Source: Schistosoma mansoni (lineage: Eukaryota > Platyhelminthes > Trematoda > Strigeidida > Schistosomatidae). Taken from it: a stretch of DNA of 64,000 nt. A model generated the notes under the pieces. It was not told where the DNA came from. It was given only the letters and a program-made list of their open reading frames with translations, and did not search any database. Below, piece by piece: positions 22,530 through 33,474 of this stretch (positions within the stretch are counted from its first letter, which is position 1; every line of letters begins with the position of its first letter). The DNA lies in the NCBI RefSeq assembly GCF_000237925.1, contig NW_017386093.1, positions 62,001-126,000 on the forward strand. The letters run 5' to 3'. A program made the position numbers and the translations under genes.

Positions 22530-24365
22530 ATGGATATTTACCGGGCTGTAAAGAATTATCTTAACAGAATGATCTCAGTAGCTGATGGTAGCATGAAAGT
22601 ATTAATGCTTGATCAAGAAACATTGAAAATAGTCAGTGTGGTTTGTTCAATGTCTGAAATTATGAGATATGATGTTTATTTAATTGAACGTATTGATGCA
22701 CCGCGTGAATCTTTGGAACATTTACGTTGTATTTGTTTCTTAAGACCAACAAAAGAGAATATTAATTTTTTATCTAAAGAATTAAGGAAACCAAATTATT
22801 TTTCCTACCACTTATTTTTCAGTCATTCCATAACTAAGCAGTTACTGAAACAATTAGCAGAAGCTGATGAAAATGAATTAGTTGTGGAAGTCCAGGAGTA
22901 CTTTGCTGATTTCATTCCATTATCACCATTTTTATTTGAGCTGGACATACCGATTAGTCTAAATGAAAGTAGAGATTTGAAAACTGGTGTGTTGAATCGA
23001 TCAACCGATGGTCTAACATCCGTATTATTAGCTTTAAAAAAATGTCCAATTATACGCTACCAGAATGCTTCAGAGGTTGCACGTCAACTAGCTGAGTCGA
23101 TACGGTCATTTATATCAAGAGAAACTGTAATATTTGACTTTAAGCAATCAGAACCTGTTCCTGTCCTGCTTATATTAGATAGAAGACAAGACACAGTTAC
23201 ACCGTTACTATCACAATGGACATATGAAGCTATGGTTCATGAGTTAATTGGTATTACACAAAACCGTGTTAGTTTATCTAGAGCGCCAAATGTCAAGTCG
23301 GAATTAAAAGAGATTATTTTAAGTCGTGAATTTGATGAATTCTATCGAACTAATCAATTTTCCAATTTTGGTGATATTGGCCAGTCAATTAAACAACTTG
23401 TAGAGAACTTCCAAAAAGCTTCTAAATCTGTGGATACCAAAAATTTAGAATCAATTGGTGATTTAAAACGATTTTTAGAAAATTTTCCTGCTTTTCGTAA
23501 AACATCCGGTACTGTTGATACACATGTAACATTGATGTCAGAATTGTCTAGGATTGTTAAAGAACATGCTTTGCTAGAAATAAGTGAAGTAGAACAAGAA
23601 CTGGTATGTCGTGATAATCATTCTTCAATCATATCACGTATTAAAAGTTTAATAAGTGACCCAAGGATTCTTCTCTCAGATGCTTTAAGACTAGTTCTTC
23701 TTTATGCTTTACGTTACAGCAAGCAAAAACAAGAATTAGGTGGATTAATTCAATCACTTGTTGCACGTGGCGCAACAGATGATGATATTCGAACTATTGA
23801 CAATTTATTAGAATATTCTTGGCCGATCTCTGTTCCGGATGGTTTTGATTTATTTCATGTCATGAAGACTGGACGTGTCAACACAACGACAACGTCACTT
23901 GTTGATAGTCAGACAGCGACGAAAGCAATGGCTTCATTAAAAAAACGTTTAGTTCAAGAATTAAAAGGTGTTAATAATGTCTATACACAACATGAACCAT
24001 TGTTAGTTGAAATTTTGAACAAATTAATTAAAGGCCAGTTGCCTGATGCTTCATTTCCAAGCTTAGCTACTGGTACTTGTTGGAAAACTGTACCTAGTGG
24101 TCAACGTCCAAAAGAAATTATTATATTTTTCATTGGTGGTGTTACTTATGAGGAAGTTTCTAGTTTGCATAAAATCAATTGTTCCACACTGGGTGTTGAT
24201 ATTGTTTTGGGCGGTACATGTGTTCATAACTCAAGGACGTTTTTGCAAGAAGTTTGTTCAATAACAAAAAGTGTCGGTATTGCTAAGTCATCAAATTCTG
24301 TGGAACCAACCCGTCGTTTATATGGAAATTCAAGAAGTAACATCCTTTACGGACTATTACAATAA
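22530..24365 (+). CDS. VPS45: VPS45, Sec1/Munc18-family vesicle fusion protein
   Basis: This 611-residue protein matches VPS45 along its whole length; the human protein has 570. VPS45 binds Tlg2/syntaxin-16-type SNAREs and controls fusion of endosomal and trans-Golgi vesicles. Visible landmarks: MDIYRAVKNYLNRMISVADG at the start (human M-N-V-V-F-A-V-K-Q-Y), ICFLRPTKENI at 68-78, KKCPIIRYQ, L-L-I-L-D-R then PLLSQWTYEAMVHELIG, a S-G-T-V-x-x-H-V-T-L-M-S-E-L-S segment, GVNNVYTQHEPLL, and near the end FFIGGVTYEEV and L-G-G-T-C-V-H-N. The frame is open upstream to 22317, but that part has no family match, so I chose the ATG at 22530. There is no internal intron. AATAAA overlaps the stop codon (24361-24366). 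Confidence 0.97.
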   Translation: MDIYRAVKNYLNRMISVADGSMKVLMLDQETLKIVSVVCSMSEIMRYDVYLIERIDAPRESLEHLRCICFLRPTKENINFLSKELRKPNYFSYHLFFSHSITKQLLKQLAEADENELVVEVQEYFADFIPLSPFLFELDIPISLNESRDLKTGVLNRSTDGLTSVLLALKKCPIIRYQNASEVARQLAESIRSFISRETVIFDFKQSEPVPVLLILDRRQDTVTPLLSQWTYEAMVHELIGITQNRVSLSRAPNVKSELKEIILSREFDEFYRTNQFSNFGDIGQSIKQLVENFQKASKSVDTKNLESIGDLKRFLENFPAFRKTSGTVDTHVTLMSELSRIVKEHALLEISEVEQELVCRDNHSSIISRIKSLISDPRILLSDALRLVLLYALRYSKQKQELGGLIQSLVARGATDDDIRTIDNLLEYSWPISVPDGFDLFHVMKTGRVNTTTTSLVDSQTATKAMASLKKRLVQELKGVNNVYTQHEPLLVEILNKLIKGQLPDASFPSLATGTCWKTVPSGQRPKEIIIFFIGGVTYEEVSSLHKINCSTLGVDIVLGGTCVHNSRTFLQEVCSITKSVGIAKSSNSVEPTRRLYGNSRSNILYGLLQ

Positions 24366-26579
24366 ATACTAACAATAATACTAATTATTATTGTTGTTCA
24401 AATTAAGTGCACATCTTATCTGTTGTCCAATTGTCTGTGATAATCATTTCATTTTTTATTGTCTTCTGTACCTTAATTTTTTCAACATGCATATTACGTC
24501 AGCAAACATTAGTTGTTTTTTTGCTAATTTTGTAGTAATGTAAACAACTAATTTCGTTGAATATACAGCAGATACTTCTGCAGTGATCTTATACGCTCAT
24601 TATCTTGATAAAAATAATATATTCCAACAATTCAAAGTTTCGGAGATGAAATAATTTACGCTTGATATGTTACGCGTCTAATAGGGTAGAGATTAAGCAC
24701 ACCTACTCCATGATTATCATGAATGTACTATGACAACGTTTTACAATTCAGTCAGTTGGTCATAGGTAACGTAGAACCTGGCGTAAATGTGTATTAGCTC
24801 AAGTTGGTACACTGTCAGTACAGCGAAATGCAATTCGTATATGTTTCACAGTAGCCCCGTGTATGTTTTCATTGATCTGGTGTTTATTAACTAATCACTA
24901 AGTTTGTTTAAAATCACTAAACAGTTGAGCATATTTAGTTTAACCAGGATGTGATTTCGGGAGACGTGTTTTTGGAAAGTCAATAAGCCTCTGTTGGATC
25001 AGTCTTCCTTGTTATTACTTTGGGCTGTGTGAATCACAGTGGTTCCTGTTTCCAAGTATAAAGAGTAGAATCACACGCAACAGAAGCATCACGAATATAA
25101 TAATTGAAATATGACTTATCTGAAAATATCTCTGAACTTCTTCGTAGTTAGTTAGACTATTGTTTACTCAATGATGACAAAATCGAGAGTATTTATACTG
25201 TTCTGTTTGAAATTCACCCGATGAATATTTCTGGATCCAAATTTTGGTATGAAGAATAAGACACGTGCTCCGTTCCCGTCCTTTAGAAATCGTTAACAAA
25301 TAGTCAACAACCACTGAGCTAAGTCTGAACAACTGATAGTTACTGCCAGAAAACATGGCCCCATTCAATAATTTAAACTTCAGTCCTATATAAAAAACAG
25401 TTTGTCGGACATTATTACATCGAACTATAAAGTTAACCATTTAGATCTAATCACTCGAATATATGACTATCGTTTGGCCCTTGGCTTAAGGTTTGGTGGT
25501 CTGTGTGGGGTTGTTGACGAACTACTGAGGAGATTTAATTAAAAACGAAACATCTGTCAAGTACTTCTATAGTTCCTCAACTGAAAACGATTTATGGTGG
25601 AACATGTTTAAAAGATGAATTAATTAAGAACCGGTAGCCATCTTGTTTCTGATAAGAAAATTAAGTTTGATTTAATGGACACATTTACATTAAAAAAATT
25701 AAAGCGAATTAGAACAATTAGGAAAACCTTTGTTTAAATGATTAGTTGCACGAAATATTAATTTTTAAAGAATTTTTCGTATTAAAAAGTAGCTCATAAA
25801 CGAAAAAAGTAACTGAATGAGAGCTCATTAAATGAACGCATATATTGGCCATGAAACGTTATGTCATTAATTAGTGTGGTTATACATGTAAAATCTATGT
25901 GGTATACGGAAATAACATTCATGCACTTCCTGCAATCCTGTCAACAAAGTATACTACCAAGTGACCTTGAAAAGTTTACAAAATGAAGATAGCATATATG
26001 AATGAGTGAATAATAAAATGGGAGAATTTATGGAGGATAAGTAGTTTTTACATGATGAGTGAACTTTATAGAGTTATTAGAGTTTGGGTTAAGATCGGGT
26101 ATCAGGGTTATACCATAACTCTGAGTCCAAGCTCTAATCCTGAATCCGAAACCCCGAATTCTAAGCTTAGAACCTAATCTTCATAAATTTCAGTATCTAA
26201 TGCTGACTTACTCGTTAATATTAACCATATTACTGCCGGCACTCAATATCATGATTTGATATAGTTCGATGAACGTCAGGCTAGATTGGTGTGCATATCA
26301 TGACCTTGAAGTGGCTCTGTCGTTCCTAATTGTTTCGTCGATGTACTTTAGGTCTACCCCTAATCAATTTGTAGAGCACAAATCATTGTAAATAGTACAG
26401 GAATGAGGAATAGGTAGTGTCACTCAGGAAAAAAAGAAGACACGTAGATAGTGAACAGTGATGAAACCGTAAGATATGTTTGTAAAAATATTACAGTGAG
26501 TTTTGAATTGCAATCAAGTAAAAATAGGCCTCATGTTACGTCCTTTATCTGTCAACCCAATAATATACAGGAGAGAACT
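24366..26579. other. Downstream of VPS45, no gene
   Basis: AT-rich. A LINE-C-type tail in minus orientation is recognisable at about 24745-24850 (TTCAGTCAGTTGGTCATAG, GTAACGTAGAACC). An inverted pair of GGGTT/AACCC-rich words lies at about 26080-26160 (reads as repeats of TCTGAGTCC and similar). No coding exon was recognised. Confidence 0.45.
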
Positions 26580-26770
26580 CGTCTCGATTTATGTTAAGGC
26601 CTTGATACGATAAACCAACCGGTTCAACCTTGAAGCTAGAAATGCGTGGGTCCGAATTGGGACTAACGGCTTTGGGGAGAGAAACGAAAACTACTCTATC
26701 ACCTGACTGGTTGACAAGAGCGCGTGCGAGAGAGTAGACGAGTCAACCGGAACACTACTCAATTTATTCC
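26580..26770 (+). repeat. Dispersed repeat F, copy 1
   Basis: The reverse complement of this stretch matches 36395-36545. Shared words include AGTGTTCC(A/G)GTTG, TCTCTCGCA, ATAGAATAGTTTTCGT or GATAGAGTAGTTTTCGT, ACTCACGCAT/ACCCACGCAT and GTTGA(A/G)CC. Locally GC-richer than its surroundings. Class unknown. Confidence 0.6.
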
Positions 26771-28695
26771 TGATCCAAATTAATGTGAAAAGATATTTGA
26801 ACAAATGTATGACTAACACGACCACAAGGTACAGAGAATTAGAGAAACACAATTATGCTCAGACTAAGCATTAAAGTAGAAAAATGAGATACAAGAGGTT
26901 AAGTTTAGATTACTATAGCTTCGGAATAACAAAGAGTATGTTAGTGAATCATGCATCAAATAAAAGCTTATGGCTTATAGAATAACCTAGGTATTTTACA
27001 AGCTTTGAATTGAGTGAAGTGATGTTCCCAAACGTCGCATTCGTTGTTCGCTATGGCTTTTTTATTTCACCTCAGCAAGGTCAGACTGGATCTGATTAGT
27101 AGATGTCTGAACTATGATTTAATCGTTCATTTATTTAATTATTTATCATAAACAATACAAAACGATCATATTGAATGAGCTTCATACATATCGACACATG
27201 TGAACATTTTAAAAATATAGCTCACCATCAGATCTTGAATATATCTTAAGGACAGTTAGAATTTGAATTTGAGAAGATGGATACGTTTCATCGTTTGACA
27301 AGTATCATGTGATAACATAAATAACGACTGATTTATGTATTGTTTTCCTTCTCAATTTCCTCCCAACAGTCATCATATACATGAGCTAGATTTCTAAAAT
27401 TTTCACATGTTAATATGCATAACATATTCATCAAACAGTATCTAGATTCATATATGCAAACATTAATTTTAAATGGGACATTTTCCAAAGTTTAAACTAC
27501 TATCTTCTCTGTTGACTGAACAAAGAAAAAGTACATTTGGACTTCATTTAATAAACAGTATAAGCATACCAGACTTTACGTAACTGATTTTCCCACGTGC
27601 GATTTAAGTGAAACAAAACTGTTAAAGTAATATATATATATAGTGGCATCACAACAGTAATATTAATAAAATAATGATTTTGCTATAACGATTTTCCTAA
27701 TATAATAGACTAAATATTCCAAAAAGTAGAGTTACTACAAAGATGACTAACAACTAGTGGAACAACGATGGCTAGAAGATGAAGCATCCAAGTGTTCAAT
27801 AATGCTTAATTTAACGCTGCAGTGAAAACAAAAGATGTAGGGTGTAGTTAAACGATGAGTAGGATTCTGTTTATGTCGGTAAAGCATTGACCACATTGCA
27901 ATTGCTGTTAAAGACCAATTTTATCTACTTACCGTGTTAGACATTCGGTTTTTTTTTAAAAAGGTTCAATAGGTTGTGGGAGAAATGATAGCCGGAATTA
28001 TACGTCCAAGAAGCACAACTGTCACTGAAATAATCAAGCATATGTATGTAGTTTCGGGTTGGATTCGCGTAGTAACAACAATGGATCACAATAAATAATA
28101 CTGAGTTGTGGAGGGTTGCTTTTCAAGCTTTTAATAAAAGAGTTCTATACAAAAACTCAAAAATTTTAGATATATTTCACTAATGTTTTTAGTGATTTAT
28201 TCAAGTTAATGGATTTTTTAAGTCTGAACTATTCACAACTTTAAATAGTAATAAGATCCTAAATATTAACTTCCAAGAGTCAGAATTTAAAAAAGAGGAG
28301 CAAATATTATAACTTAGTAATTTACTACTGTCTATTGGGTAAAGCAGTTTAATCTATGGGCATTCGAAATCGTATACACGCTATTACATTACTGAACAAT
28401 TGATATTTAATACTCCTTGATTCAATACATTCAAATTTGCCAGTTGACCAGATAAGTAGATGATATCTAACTCAGTGTACTTCTAATCATTGGTTGGACC
28501 AGTTGTGAAGATATTGTTAATGGATAATTAAATCCACATTTGAATTCTCATCCTTCTCTTTTGGTTAATTTTATATCAAAATTTGTTCAGTCATAACAAG
28601 TACCAGTTATTTAGCAATTACAATAAATCGACATATCATTATAGGATTTTGGACATATCACTCAGCATACATAGTTGATCAAAATGTTGTTTTAG

Positions 28696-28746
<51 letters not shown>

Positions 28747-29400
28747 TAGTATTATTATTAACAGGGAAACTGTCCCACCTAGATTTAAAGTTAAATGAAA
28801 TTTGTCAGAGAAGGATATTTACAATCTTGGGGTTCGAGAGAGTACTACTCAGCTTTACAGTCTGAGACACTACTACTCAGCTACTGAGGCTTCAGTTGAC
28901 CTTTTGCAGGACTGAGATATTTACAACTCGTTGACCACTGAATAGTAACCAATGTCATATTTGTTTATTCTTTAGTGCTAATCGAACTCTGTCCACTGGT
29001 CACTTTGTAATTTAATCAATATAATTCAATCAGCTTTAGGAATTAAAAAACTGTGACATTAAACACCACTCAGTAATCAGTCATTTGTATGGAATTCTTT
29101 ATAGATTTGCATCTCTTTGTTGTAAGATCTGAATTTCGGTTTATTTAAACTTCACACGTGTAAATGCTTGTCCATAAATTAAAAATTGACTCTAAAAAAG
29201 TGAACATTAAGCGTAAAACATTTATTAGATCATAAAACTTGTCCTCTGTTAATAATGACGGATATAATTCTGTTAATGTTATCTATTTGAAGTATCTATT
29301 GAAGCGGTATAGAAAAGGATTGCGGATATGTAGTGCAATGCTTCGCTAAACTTTCACCTCGATAACCGTTATAATACAAATCTTAATGGTGCATGAAATC
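26771..29400. other. Unassigned AT-rich 2.6 kb
   Basis: No gene recognised on either strand; open frames are short and without domains. It holds a (AT)n run (28699-28741) and a short ATATAT run near 27631. Confidence 0.5.
28699..28741. repeat. (AT)n microsatellite, about 43 bp
   Basis: An uninterrupted AT dinucleotide run. Confidence 0.95.
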
Positions 29401-29720
29401 AGAAGGCGAAGAGAAGCTGCAACTACAGTTTACTGTCAAATAACGCAGGCCAGAGAGCTGTAAGCACATGAGCAAATATCAGCGAGCGAAGCAAAAATGA
29501 CAAGCATTGGAGATGACGAATAAGCCAACTCACTTTTATCAAGCGTTTATCAATATTTATAGTCAGATAAAAATAATTGACAGATATGTGATAATTAGGA
29601 TAAGAAGTGTACACACACACACACGCTCATATAAAAAATAGTCAGGGTTAATAAGTGAATAATTAACAAGGTCCAAACACGACTCATGATGGATAGGTGA
29701 ATTGGCTTGTCCAGAAACTA
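29401..29720. repeat. Dispersed repeat E, copy 1
   Basis: Matches 59370-60070 with the LINE-B derivative at 59464-59990 left out. Shared words are TTTATAGTCAGA(T/C)AAAAATAA, GACA(G)ATATGTGAT, ACGCTCATA and GGTTAATAAG(T/C)G(A)ATAATTAACAAGG. It includes a short (AC)n run at 29611-29622. Confidence 0.65.
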
Positions 29721-29904
29721 GAATAAGCTATGTAGGTGTAACATAGTACACGACGTTACACTACTCTCCACAGATAACACTAGAATCCATGAGACGTGTT
29801 TCTTCCCATGTAAAAAGGGTTTAAGTATTTCCGTTATTAGTATTTGAGACTGAAATTCTTCTTAATAATAATACAAACATTATACCCGCCAAACACGTTA
29901 GAAG

Positions 29905-30160
29905 TTATCTGGACTCAGTAGCTTAGTAAATAACGCATTGGGGTTTAAATTGAGGAGTATTGGGGTTGGAGTCTCAATGTGAATATCAGTGTCGAGATGG
30001 AGGTACATTCATTCAAGGAGTTCCAAATAAAAACGAAAAGAACCACTGTTAGCCACAAGCGAAATCTGATAAAAAAATTGTGACTAAAGACTGTATCGAT
30101 GCAATCTGCGCAGGAGACATATGTATCAAAAAAGGCTGATGAAGTTTATTGAACCAGAAT
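29905..30160 (+). mobile_element. Sm-alpha-type SINE with decayed hammerhead, copy 1
   Basis: It opens with a tRNA-like promoter (CAGTAGCTTAGTAAATAACG as box A region, GGTTGGAGTCTCAATG as box B). A hammerhead relic at 30000-30050 follows (GAGGTACATTCATTC, AAGGAGTTCCAAATAAAAAC, GAAAAG) and the ACTGTTAGCCAC end. The core is too changed to be expected to cut. Confidence 0.65.
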
Positions 30161-30344
30161 CACTGGTAAAATCCGCGGACCATGATTAGCTGTGGTAATG
30201 TTGAAAAAATTTAAAAACCCTAAAATGAAACTGTGTTTCAGATTCATTGAAACCTTTAAGATACCATAAAAATTTATTATTCAGTGAGAAATCTGGTGAT
30301 TATATTCCTAGGCGGGTTGTAACGAGATAAATTGCACACGTAAT

Positions 30345-30625
30345 ATCTGGAAATTAGTGTAGTTCGATTGTTGGTACTGGATTCGAATCCCAGAGTGAAC
30401 ATCAACTCTGTGATGCAGGTATATCCAGCTCACGAATCACAAATAGGACGAAACGCTCGTCCTTTATTCCACTGCTAGCCACTATCGATCTTTGCTCATA
30501 AAGCTTGGGACTTCAGGCAATATCGAGGCAGTCTACACAGGATACACATATGCCGACAGGAGACTGATCAATTGCAGTCCTAAATAACAATGGGAAGATA
30601 CAGGTAAACAACACCAAGTGAATGG
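30345..30625 (+). mobile_element. Sm-alpha-type SINE with decayed hammerhead, copy 2
   Basis: Box B-like GGATTCGAATCCCAG (30378-30392) precedes the ribozyme region at 30418-30478. That holds TATATCCAG, CTCACGA in place of the conserved CTGANGA, CACAAATAGGACGAAACGC, and TCGTCCTTTATTCCACTGC. The GAAAC core and stem partners are kept, but the CUGA core is lost. The rest is the typical SINE body up to AATGGGAAGATACAGGTAAA. Confidence 0.75.
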
Positions 30626-30699
30626 AAAAACTTACTTCATTTTGTGACTCTCTTTAATAAATACTATGAGAAACTACATATGATCGAGATGAAGAATTC

Positions 30700-30935
30700 T
30701 AAACCCTTGAGAGACAGCAAGAATTTAATAGTTGAATTAATGAGTCAATTAAAGCTAGACCACCACAGAAAAATTGGAACCACTGGACGGCTATTCCATC
30801 CTAGTATGGAACTCCTCAACAGTGCTCATCCACGATCCCGCACGCGAGACTCAAACTCAGGACCTATCGGTCTCGTGCGCGAACGCTTATATTCTAGACC
30901 ACTGAGCCTGCATCCAACGGTGTTGATGTCTCACT
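30700..30935 (-). mobile_element. GGCCG-type hammerhead SINE, minus copy
   Basis: Read on the minus strand it has a tRNA-like head (GGCTCAGTGGTCTAG, then GAGTTTGAGTCTCGC) and the landmark GGGATCGTGGATG. The hammerhead region follows (GAGCACTG, TTGAGGAGTTCC, GGATGGAATAGCC, GTCCAGTGGTTCC), then GGTGGTCTAGCTTTAATTGA. It faces the plus copy at 30945-31165. Confidence 0.7.
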
Positions 30936-30944
30936 TCAACCAAT

Positions 30945-31165
30945 CCACGGAATTGTGCCACCGTCCATCATTGTCTTCAGTGAGTTACTGCCTCACAACA
31001 GACACCCACGAGCAGGACTGTGGATGTGCACTTCTGAGGAGTTCCATACTAGGATGAAACAGCCGTCCAGTGGTTCCAGGTTTTCTGTAGCGGTCTAGCT
31101 TTAATTTACTCATAAATTCAACTACTAAACTACTATAATATCCACAAAAACCTCTTTCCGATGAT
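30945..31165 (+). mobile_element. GGCCG-type hammerhead SINE, plus copy
   Basis: Holds GGACTGTGGATGTGCACT, TCTGAGGAGTTCC, ATACTAGGATGAAACAGCC, GTCCAGTGGTTCCAGG and GCGGTCTAGCTTTAATTTAC. With the preceding minus copy it makes an inverted pair whose arms are about 120 bases long, around 30745-30860 and 31000-31120. Confidence 0.7.
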
Positions 31166-31414
31166 ATCAAGAATTAACGTGTATTCATTCAGGCATTTGG
31201 TTACAATTGAATAATATACTTTTTAACTTTAATCGATTTTGAATAAAAGCTTGATTGACATACCATAATAATCGTATGTTTATATGCTTAGTACTAGTCT
31301 TACCACCTGACTCCAGTAATCATAATGTTAATGATCATATTCAAAGGTAATGATCTCTGAGCGATTCATAAGTAAATAGTAAATAATTATTTATTTATGG
31401 TTCCTATTGTAAAC

Positions 31415-31565
31415 TGATTGTAGTTAGGCAACCATTGAAAACTCAAAATTACTGGATGGATATTTTGTTTTAGTACATGTCAACTTGGCAGTGCTCATTC
31501 ACGATCTTACGGAGAATCGAATCCAGGACTTTTAGTGAGAGATCACAACAAATGGAGTCCTAGAA
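31415..31565 (-). mobile_element. Degraded hammerhead SINE, minus copy
   Basis: The minus strand carries GATCGTGAATGAGCACTG, the AATATCCATCCAGTAATTTT part, and AATGGTTGCCTAACT, matching the plus copy at 31655-31830. Strongly diverged. Confidence 0.5.
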
Positions 31566-31654
31566 TATCAGTCATAATATAAATATCATCGATGACAATG
31601 GATGATGGTAGCACAAAATTGCAGTTCGACTAAAGTTAGAAATAAAAAACATTT

Positions 31655-31830
31655 AGTACCAACTCAGTAGTTTGAAAGTTTAGCGTTTGCCGTGAGACCT
31701 AAAGGTCCTAGGTTCGATAGCTCATGGGGTCGTGGATCGCAAGGTAAATATGGAATTCCACATTAGGACGAAAAATACTGTTTATGCCAGCTGATTTCTA
31801 ATGGTTGCCTAACTGAAATCAGTTCTTGAT
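31655..31830 (+). mobile_element. Degraded hammerhead SINE, plus copy
   Basis: Holds TAGCGTTTGCCGTGAGACC and GGTCCTAGGTTCGATAG (tRNA-like box B), then GTCGTGGATCGCAAGG, GGAATTCCACATTAGGACG and AATGGTTGCCTAACTG. It pairs head-on with the minus copy at 31415-31565. Confidence 0.6.
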
Positions 31831-32004
31831 GTATGCCATAAAACTCAACATGGTCTACAAATGATTGTAATAATAATTATTCCTTTATGTAGCGTATACA
31901 TATTCGTATAATTTACGAGATCGATTTTCATTTTGAATCGTCATTATTAATTGAAAAATCATTCATGTCATCATAATGTCTCCTACTTATACATCATATT
32001 GCAG

Positions 32005-32162
32005 TTTGTCTACTTTCCTTCCATGGGGAAATACTTTTGGATTTAAAGAGTATGAAGACAATTTGAATGCAATTATTTCTATCATGAGTTGTACCAGGAA
32101 TACGCAAGCTGGCTGGAACACTGAGAAAAATCAAACGAATTACAGTATCTCAGGGCTGCTAG
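32005..32162 (+). CDS. Candidate host exon with a Pax-octapeptide-like motif
   Basis: A 158-base stretch lies between a good acceptor (CATATTGCAG, ending 32004) and a strong donor (CTAG|GTAAGATC at 32163). It has one frame open throughout, entering and leaving with one base. The end reads NQTNYSISGLL followed by a glycine codon begun by the last base. This resembles the octapeptide of Pax2/5/8 (Y-S-I-N-G-I-L-G) and other eh1-type Groucho-binding motifs. The rest (FKEYEDNLNAI, CTRNTQAGWNTEK) is not recognised. No paired box or homeobox exon is visible, so the gene identity is only a suggestion. Confidence 0.35.
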
Positions 32163-32634
32163 GTAAGATCCATGTGTGATTAAACTATGATGAGTATGTG
32201 CAAAAGTCACTCTATCTGACGTATCCCTGTTTAATTTATTTTGATCAACCATAAATAAAGATAAGTTGCAGAAGCTGTATTAGGCATTTCAGTAATAGAG
32301 ACTTTTATGCATGAACGATATTAGGTGGCTGAAAGCAGTGGACAGAAAGCCTTGATATTTAGAAGCCTATCAGTTATGGGACATAGACGAACAAAACATT
32401 GGCTAATATTTAATGACCGGAACGATTTCTCGCACAGTCTTTATCTTCTACCTGTTCAAATTTAAGTTGTTTAAGTATTAGAATTGTTTACAGTTTTGAA
32501 CCAGTCAACATAACAATCCAAATAGCTTTCAATCACTCAGTTAAATTTTCTACAGTTCATAAAAATCTTTACAAAACATTTGGCCAATCATAGATTTTAA
32601 ATCACGAACTGATATAGGCTAAATAACTGTTGTG
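32163..32634. other. Unassigned DNA
   Basis: Follows the candidate exon; no repeat or gene recognised. Confidence 0.45.
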
Positions 32635-32765
32635 AAGGTGGAAGCACTGGGAGGCCGTTTTGTACTATTATGAGACGCTTTAAAAGTGCGCATCCACGAT
32701 TCCATCACACAGGGTCGAACCCATGACCCTAGATCTCGTACGCCAGCACCCAACCTTTCAAACAC
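32635..32765 (-). mobile_element. Hammerhead SINE fragment, minus
   Basis: The minus strand carries GGGTTCGACCCTGTGTGATG, AATCGTGGATGCGCACTT, then ATAATAGTACAAAACGGCC and CCCAGTGCTTCC. The box B and stem I partners are recognisable; the core is changed. Confidence 0.65.
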
Positions 32766-32989
32766 TGACATGGAATTCAAATATGTTAATGTTTGACTTC
32801 AATCAACTCATTATACTGAACTATCATCTTTTGTTGCATGTGGTGTATAACTGTCTCACACCTGTTGCGTTTTCTCACCAGAACTCCAGGAATTGCTCGT
32901 TAAAGCTAGTAACTAATAAGCACATAATAATTATCAGAGTATAGAATTTTAGTAGATTTTAAATCACGAGTTGATCTTAATTGAACCAT

Positions 32990-33055
32990 CATAGAAGACC
33001 TTGAAGCACTGGACGACCGTCTTGTCCCAGTACAGGACTCCTCAGCAGTACACTG
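32990..33055 (-). mobile_element. Hammerhead SINE, short minus fragment
   Basis: The minus strand holds AGTGTACTGCTGAGGAGTCC, TGTACTGGGACAAGACGG and GTCCAGTGCTTCAAGG. The CTGAGGA core and the stem I partners are present, while the GAAAC core reads CAAGAC. Confidence 0.65.
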
Positions 33056-33474
33056 ATCAAAATGTTACAGAGCCATCCATATATTATTTTGGTGTGAACA
33101 ACAACATGGGTGGAGTCAATCGAATACACCCGAGCACGAAACTACAGAATCTCTCACTAAAATCCGACAACCATACAGTAAACAATTAATTTGCAAACAA
33201 TTAATCAATTGTCTCAATTTTGACTGTTCCTTCCGCAAATATCAGTCCATCGTCTCCGATTATCATTGTTCATGCATTTTCATACCAAATGCGTTCCGTT
33301 TCCGTTCTTTCCTTATCGATCTTCTGCTGAAATATGTTCTATGCCTGACCATCACCATATACTACTTATGTGGATATAAGTAACCCACACCACAATTTCA
33401 TTTCCAATTAGAAATGGAATTACTCAGGAGACGACATTCGAAATCTGAAAAATAAGTTTCGTATGACAAACTGG

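Noticed and set aside
22530-24365. VPS45 as a recent processed pseudogene
   Set aside because: The frame is fully open, conserved throughout, and no poly(A) tract or flanking duplication is seen.
28699-28741. AT run as a possible origin or promoter
   Set aside because: It is a plain microsatellite with no gene start near it.
30361-30485. tRNA gene from the box B-like GGATTCGAATCC
   Set aside because: It is the tRNA-like head of a SINE; no cloverleaf with an anticodon arm can be drawn, and a hammerhead relic follows.
29905-33055. CRISPR-like array from the repeated GGATG/CCAGTG words
   Set aside because: The repeats are dispersed SINE copies in both orientations with irregular spacing.
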